From positions 223,594 to 287,593 of the forward strand of contig CAJWPC010000001.1 of NCBI GenBank assembly GCA_913045225.1: a stretch of 64,000 nt of DNA, read 5' to 3'. Within the stretch, counting starts at the first letter, position 1. The number at the start of each line of letters is the position of its first letter. Positions 59,799 through 64,000 of the stretch are shown piece by piece. The stretch is from an uncultured Rhodobiaceae bacterium. Lineage in GTDB: Bacteria; Pseudomonadota; Alphaproteobacteria; Rhizobiales; TMED25. Under the pieces are notes generated by a model. It saw only the letters and a program-made list of their open reading frames with translations, was not told the DNA's origin and did no database searches. Made by a program: the position numbers and the translations under genes.

Positions 59799-59807
59799 GT
59801 TATTGTT

Positions 59808-61676
59808 ATGAATAGAAAAAATAGTATCATATATACTTGGTTAGGCGTTCTGAGTGCTGTCATAATTCTGATATCGGTCAATACATTAGTGAATAGCTAT
59901 TTAAATTCCCAAAGGCTTGATTTGACCGAAGAGCGGATGTATACGATATCTTCTGGTACAATTGAAACGCTTCAATCCATACAAGAACCAATAAATATAA
60001 AATTTTATTTCACAAATCGACTAGGTGAGAACTATCCTCCTTTTAAACTATTTGCTGATCGAATAAAAACATTACTCAAAAGATATGAAGAAATATCTGA
60101 TGGAAATCTTATAATATCCACATACAATCCTGAGCCTTTCACGGAAATTGAGGAGCAGGCTCTAGCAGATAATATCCGAGGTATTCCACTTAATGAACAA
60201 GGGGAATATGGATATTTTGGTATACGTGCTTACAATTCTGTTGATGGGGTAGAAGTGATCCCTTTCATGGATATTGAGAGAGAAGAATTTCTGGAGTATG
60301 ATTTAACTTCAAGAATATTCTCATTATCGAAGGAAAGTAAACCTAAGATCGGTTTTATCGCAGGTCTTGGGATAGATGGTGTGCTTGATAATCAGGGGGG
60401 TGCTGTGCCACCGTGGAAGATAATGGGGCAGATAAATGAATTTTTTGACGTTACCACATTACTCGATTACAACATGGACAGCCGAGAACTTAAATCCATA
60501 CCAGATGACATTGATACACTTTTGGTGGTACAGCCATTAAATCTCTCAGATCAAGCCCTCTATACAATAGACCAATTTGTTTTGGGAGGGGGGAATATTC
60601 TACTTGCACTTGACCCAAGCACTACTGTTGCGGCTGGCATTCAATACGATCAAAAAATGGACTACATATTAGAAAATTGGGGACTGAAAATCATGCCAGA
60701 GCTAGTCGCAGGCGATCTTAAACTCGCAAGACCAGCGCAAGTCGGTGATAGAGGCGAGCGGGTATACAATAATTATCTAGCATTAATTGGAGTCACGAGT
60801 GAATACATAAATCAGGACGATCCTATTGTGAGTGGACTTGATTTGATCAATATCACAACTGCTGGTGTGATTGAGAGATTGCCAGATCATAAGACAGAAA
60901 TTACAGATATTTTTACAACCAGCGAGCAATCTACTCTAATTGGGAAAGAAGAGGTAAAAGATAATCCTGATTTGAATAAATTATTGAGAGAGTTTGAGGC
61001 TTCAAATAATAAATATAGCTTATCAGTTAGGGTTAAAGGGAGTGCAGAGTCGGTAATTGAAAATCTTGAATTAGAAAATATCCCAACATACTCAGAAGCT
61101 CAACACATTCAAAATGGATCTGTGAATGCTATTATAGTTACGGATGTTGATTTTTTAGAGGATCAATTTTGGGTTAATATAAAGGAATATTTTGGTGAAG
61201 ATTTACTGACCCCGTTTGCAAACAATGCAACATTTATTGTGAATGCCCTAGAAAATTTAAGTGACTCATCAACTTTAGCTACCTTGCGTGCTCGAGGTGT
61301 AATGGATCGGCCATTTGTATTAATAAATGATCTGCAGCTGCAATCCGAGACCATTTTTCGGGACAAAGAACGATCGCTCGCGAACGAGATGGCGGCTCTT
61401 CAAAATCGTATGAGGGAGCTTGAGCAAAAAGCTGGTGGTTCCGTCATGTTGGGGCAATCCGACCTTGACGCTTTTAATGAATTCCGTGAAAAAGCACAAA
61501 ACGTTCAAAAAGAATTAAGGGCAATAAAGTTAGAGCTTGCTCAAGAACTTGAAGCTTTAAATAATGCAATAAAAATATCCAATATGGCAGGGATACCAAT
61601 GTTATTTCTTGCATTCGGTATTTTATACTGGGCTATTCGTAAATATAAAATTTCTAGATCGGCACAAAAGGACTAA
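59808..61676 (+). CDS. GldG-like ABC auxiliary protein
   Basis: The 622-residue protein resembles the uncharacterised transport auxiliary family (GldG, COG3225). An N-terminal membrane helix (about 9-30) is followed by SQRLDLTEERMYTISSGTIE and a large extracytoplasmic region with FILGGGNILLALDPS-like FVLGGGNILLALDPS. A coiled coil (about 520-585) and a C-terminal membrane helix (about 595-612) complete it. In Bacteroidetes, GldG works with GldA/GldF in gliding; here no other gliding genes are seen, so function is open. Confidence 0.88.
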   Translation: MNRKNSIIYTWLGVLSAVIILISVNTLVNSYLNSQRLDLTEERMYTISSGTIETLQSIQEPINIKFYFTNRLGENYPPFKLFADRIKTLLKRYEEISDGNLIISTYNPEPFTEIEEQALADNIRGIPLNEQGEYGYFGIRAYNSVDGVEVIPFMDIEREEFLEYDLTSRIFSLSKESKPKIGFIAGLGIDGVLDNQGGAVPPWKIMGQINEFFDVTTLLDYNMDSRELKSIPDDIDTLLVVQPLNLSDQALYTIDQFVLGGGNILLALDPSTTVAAGIQYDQKMDYILENWGLKIMPELVAGDLKLARPAQVGDRGERVYNNYLALIGVTSEYINQDDPIVSGLDLINITTAGVIERLPDHKTEITDIFTTSEQSTLIGKEEVKDNPDLNKLLREFEASNNKYSLSVRVKGSAESVIENLELENIPTYSEAQHIQNGSVNAIIVTDVDFLEDQFWVNIKEYFGEDLLTPFANNATFIVNALENLSDSSTLATLRARGVMDRPFVLINDLQLQSETIFRDKERSLANEMAALQNRMRELEQKAGGSVMLGQSDLDAFNEFREKAQNVQKELRAIKLELAQELEALNNAIKISNMAGIPMLFLAFGILYWAIRKYKISRSAQKD

Positions 61677-61681
61677 GTAAA

Positions 61682-62680
61682 ATGTCAAGAAAACTATCCC
61701 TAACTCTATTTATTATTGCGCTTATCAGTATGGGCCTTGTCATATTAACGGGTATTAACAACGCAAAGTGGGATAAAAGTGCCTCTTATGGTCAATATTA
61801 TTTTGATAGCTTGAAGAACGATTTAAATGAAATATCGCTCATAAGACTGAGTCAATCGGGAGAGGTATTTGAAATAAAGAAAGACAATGAAACATGGATG
61901 TTAGTCAACAAGGATAGCTACCCAGCAGATACAAATAAAGTTAATACAAATCTTTTAGCTCTTGCAAACGCAATTAAAATTGAGCCAAAAACAAGCAAGG
62001 CCGTCCTGCATGGCCGACTAAATCTAGAAGATCCGTCAGCACCTGATGCTAAATCCTTTCTCCTGGAACTATTTGATGATAATGGTAGCGTATTAGCCTC
62101 AGCAATACTTGGAAAAAGAAAACCAAATCTTATGAAAAGAGGCGACTTCGGCGTATATTTGAGGAGCCCTGATGAAGACCAGTCTTGGCTAGTAACTGGC
62201 AATCTTAATGCATCAGATGGCATCAAAAATTGGATTAATACACGATTACTTGACCTCGTACCTGACAACATACAGAGTATGGTTGTAGAACGAGGCAATA
62301 GAACCCCACTTAAATTTGGCCGTGACTCGGAAGACTCAAATAAATTTATTATGATCGATTTTATTGAAGGCGTTGAGACCAGGACGTCTATAGGCTTAAG
62401 AAGTGTGTTAAGGCGTTTTTTAAAGGTTGACTTCAGAGACATGCGAGAGGCAGAAACTTACGTTGTATCGCCCGATATAGCAATAGAAATTATTACCACA
62501 AATAAACATTTTATTGACATTGAGATGTATAATGATAAGGACGCACCAGGGGCTTGGGTTTCAATCAAAGATACAGATCATCCAGACCAAATTAAAAATA
62601 TTGGATATGAATTTTATTTGGATGCAAACTACAAAGAAGAGTTTGTTATAACGTTAGAAGATGTCCTAAAAATAGAATAG
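61682..62680 (+). CDS. DUF4340-domain membrane-anchored protein
   Basis: The 332-residue protein has one N-terminal membrane helix (about 5-24) and a large presumably periplasmic domain of repeated beta-rich DUF4340 type (IRLSQSGEVFEIKKDNETWML; NWINTRLLDLVPDNIQSMVV). It follows the GldG-like gene by 5 bp, an association recurring in proteobacterial Gld-like systems. It ends 2 bp from the convergent MFS gene. Confidence 0.83.
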   Translation: MSRKLSLTLFIIALISMGLVILTGINNAKWDKSASYGQYYFDSLKNDLNEISLIRLSQSGEVFEIKKDNETWMLVNKDSYPADTNKVNTNLLALANAIKIEPKTSKAVLHGRLNLEDPSAPDAKSFLLELFDDNGSVLASAILGKRKPNLMKRGDFGVYLRSPDEDQSWLVTGNLNASDGIKNWINTRLLDLVPDNIQSMVVERGNRTPLKFGRDSEDSNKFIMIDFIEGVETRTSIGLRSVLRRFLKVDFRDMREAETYVVSPDIAIEIITTNKHFIDIEMYNDKDAPGAWVSIKDTDHPDQIKNIGYEFYLDANYKEEFVITLEDVLKIE

Positions 62681-62682
62681 AA

Positions 62683-63906
62683 TTATTTTTCAGTTTCTAA
62701 ATTTTCCATTTTTTTTACTTTCCTAAGATCAGGGAATATTATCGACCATAGTAAACTAATCCCAATTGTCATGACTCCTCCAATAAATACAGAAGGAACG
62801 ATCCCTATAAAGCTCGCAGTGACCCCAGCGCGAAGATCACCAATTTCATTAGAGCTATTAGTCGCGACAGAATGAACAGCTCCAACCCTACCTCTCATAT
62901 CATCTGGTGTGACTATTGGTATGATTGTCTGCCTAATATAGACGCTAACCATATCTGCGGCACCATATATAAATAGCATCAAGAGAGAAAGCCATAGTAT
63001 CGATGATACAGCAAATATAGCTGTTGCTGAGCCAAATACTATCATTGAAATAATTAAATTTTTACCAGCATTATTTATTGGGGGTAGCTGTGTTAGAATA
63101 ATACCGGTTAAGACGCCTCCTACAGCTGGCATCGTTCTCAATAAACCCAAGCCTTCAGGCCCAATTTTTAAGATATCTATGGCAAATATTGGAAGCATGC
63201 CCATAATGCCCCCGAATAAGACAGCAAATAAATCAAGAGACATTGTTCCAAGAATAAGCTTTGTTTTCCAGACATATACAAAGCCACTAATAACAACTGA
63301 TAGAGAAATAGATTTAAGGTTACTTGAATTCTTTGGATTTTTTAATAGGAGCGTTGATAAGGTTGAAATCCCTAAGCAAACAATTGCAAAAAAATAAACC
63401 TTGGTATCATAAAAAGCTATAATGATACCGCTTGCAAGAGGCCCAAGAAGGTGCCCAAGTTTCCCGACAGAAGAATTATAAGCTGTAGCGTTTGGAAAAA
63501 GTTTCTTTTCAACTATATTAGGTAAAATAGCATTCAAGCTTGGCTGATACATCGCTCTTGCTGTGCCATGTACTAACAAAGCTGCTAAAATTGGCCAAAT
63601 ACTCTCAGGATCCCCAAGTGAGTAATATAACAAATAAATTGCAACCAATAAGTGCACTATTGTACATAAAGTAATAACCACTTTTCTATCAAATTTATCG
63701 GCAATTACTCCGGATGGTAATATAAATAAAAATATTGGTAACACTTGTGCAAGCCCAATCAGTCCTAAGTCAAGCGGGTTACCAGTTAAGATATATACCT
63801 GCCAGCCTACGGTCAGTGTAATTGATTGGATCGCAAGTGAATAAAACCAGCGTATCGATAGGAATAGAACGAAGTTTTTATTTTTAAGCAAGCTATTTGA
63901 GGTCAT
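62683..63906 (-). CDS. MFS exporter (EntS/MFS_3-like)
   Basis: The 407-residue protein has twelve predicted membrane helices. The N-terminal NFVLFLSIRWFYSLAIQSITLTVGWQVY and the loop GVIADKFDRKVVI fit the MFS_3 group that includes the enterobactin exporter EntS. Substrate unknown. It lies upstream-divergent from nothing visible; the tRNA-Ser gene follows on the same strand about 63 bp upstream of its start. Confidence 0.87.
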   Translation of the reverse strand: MTSNSLLKNKNFVLFLSIRWFYSLAIQSITLTVGWQVYILTGNPLDLGLIGLAQVLPIFLFILPSGVIADKFDRKVVITLCTIVHLLVAIYLLYYSLGDPESIWPILAALLVHGTARAMYQPSLNAILPNIVEKKLFPNATAYNSSVGKLGHLLGPLASGIIIAFYDTKVYFFAIVCLGISTLSTLLLKNPKNSSNLKSISLSVVISGFVYVWKTKLILGTMSLDLFAVLFGGIMGMLPIFAIDILKIGPEGLGLLRTMPAVGGVLTGIILTQLPPINNAGKNLIISMIVFGSATAIFAVSSILWLSLLMLFIYGAADMVSVYIRQTIIPIVTPDDMRGRVGAVHSVATNSSNEIGDLRAGVTASFIGIVPSVFIGGVMTIGISLLWSIIFPDLRKVKKMENLETEK

Positions 63907-63969
63907 ATAAAAGCTATTCCCTTTTTTCTTGGACGATTCTATTCTTTATGGGTTAATAATAGAAATAAG

Positions 63970-64000
63970 TGGCGGAGAGAGTGGGATTCGAACCCACGAT
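63970..64000 (-). tRNA. tRNA-Ser, 3' part only (cut by window end)
   Basis: The minus-strand read GTGGG-TTCGAAT-CCCAC gives a complete T-arm, followed by TCTCTCC, discriminator G and encoded CCA. The acceptor sequence and G73 fit tRNA-Ser. The anticodon is outside the window, so the isoacceptor is unknown. Confidence 0.8.

Noticed and set aside
61918-62442. 174-aa minus-strand ORF opposite the DUF4340 gene
   Set aside because: Serine/leucine-rich antisense shadow of a gene that sits in a tight operon.

Overview
The window comes from the chromosome of an AT-rich alphaproteobacterium with a streamlined, marine-type layout. Evidence for the class is the gene order tuf / secE-nusG-rplKA-rplJL-rpoBC / rpsLG-fusA-S10-spc-alpha / crcB-rluC-ATP12, the DivK-type regulator, the pyrB-pyrC'-plsY-topA and gatCAB blocks, a short adenylate kinase and an F1-ATPase assembly chaperone of the ATP12 family. 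Intergenic gaps are very short, several convergent genes overlap or abut, and only one convincing intrinsic terminator is visible. I cannot name genus or family from the sequence alone.

Region by region: (1) 1-2.5 kb: rlmB on the minus strand, then tRNA-Tyr, tRNA-Gly, tuf and tRNA-Trp. (2) 2.5-31.3 kb: an almost unbroken plus-strand run of transcription, translation and secretion genes from secE to rplQ, followed by crcB. It has internal promoters or leaders before rplJ (an L10-type leader), rpsL (a strong promoter with a possible pseudoknot leader) and rpsM. (3) 31.3-39.9 kb: rluC, ATP12, lipB, tRNA-Leu, a membrane J-domain protein, a D,D-carboxypeptidase, clpS-clpA, a HIT protein, a FemAB/GNAT-like protein and divK. 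(4) 39.95-40.07 kb: an unannotated, highly structured RNA with its own promoter and a CCUCCU hairpin loop, lying between divK and rpmG. (5) 40.1-50.7 kb: rpmG, topA, plsY, a dihydroorotase-like gene that has lost its metal ligands, pyrB, a Gfo/Idh oxidoreductase, ruvX and gatCAB. (6) 50.7-64 kb: accessory metabolism and transport. This includes an EamA exporter, a GST, a PcaF-like thiolase, a second Gfo/Idh enzyme, an orphan periplasmic binding protein with its own regulatory region and terminator, a CoA-transferase/enoyl-CoA hydratase pair leading into a Gld-like ABC system (ATPase, permease, GldG-like, DUF4340), an MFS exporter, and the 3' end of a tRNA-Ser.

The first 31 kb builds ribosomes, RNA polymerase and the Sec channel. 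clpS/clpA, the HIT protein, lipB, gatCAB and the pyr genes are housekeeping. No CRISPR array, rRNA gene, insertion sequence or prophage was seen. The best candidates for undescribed biology are the divK-rpmG small RNA, the Gld-like cassette coupled to acyl-CoA genes, the inverted-repeat-rich divergent region before the orphan binding protein, and the long acidic tail on ribosomal protein L3.
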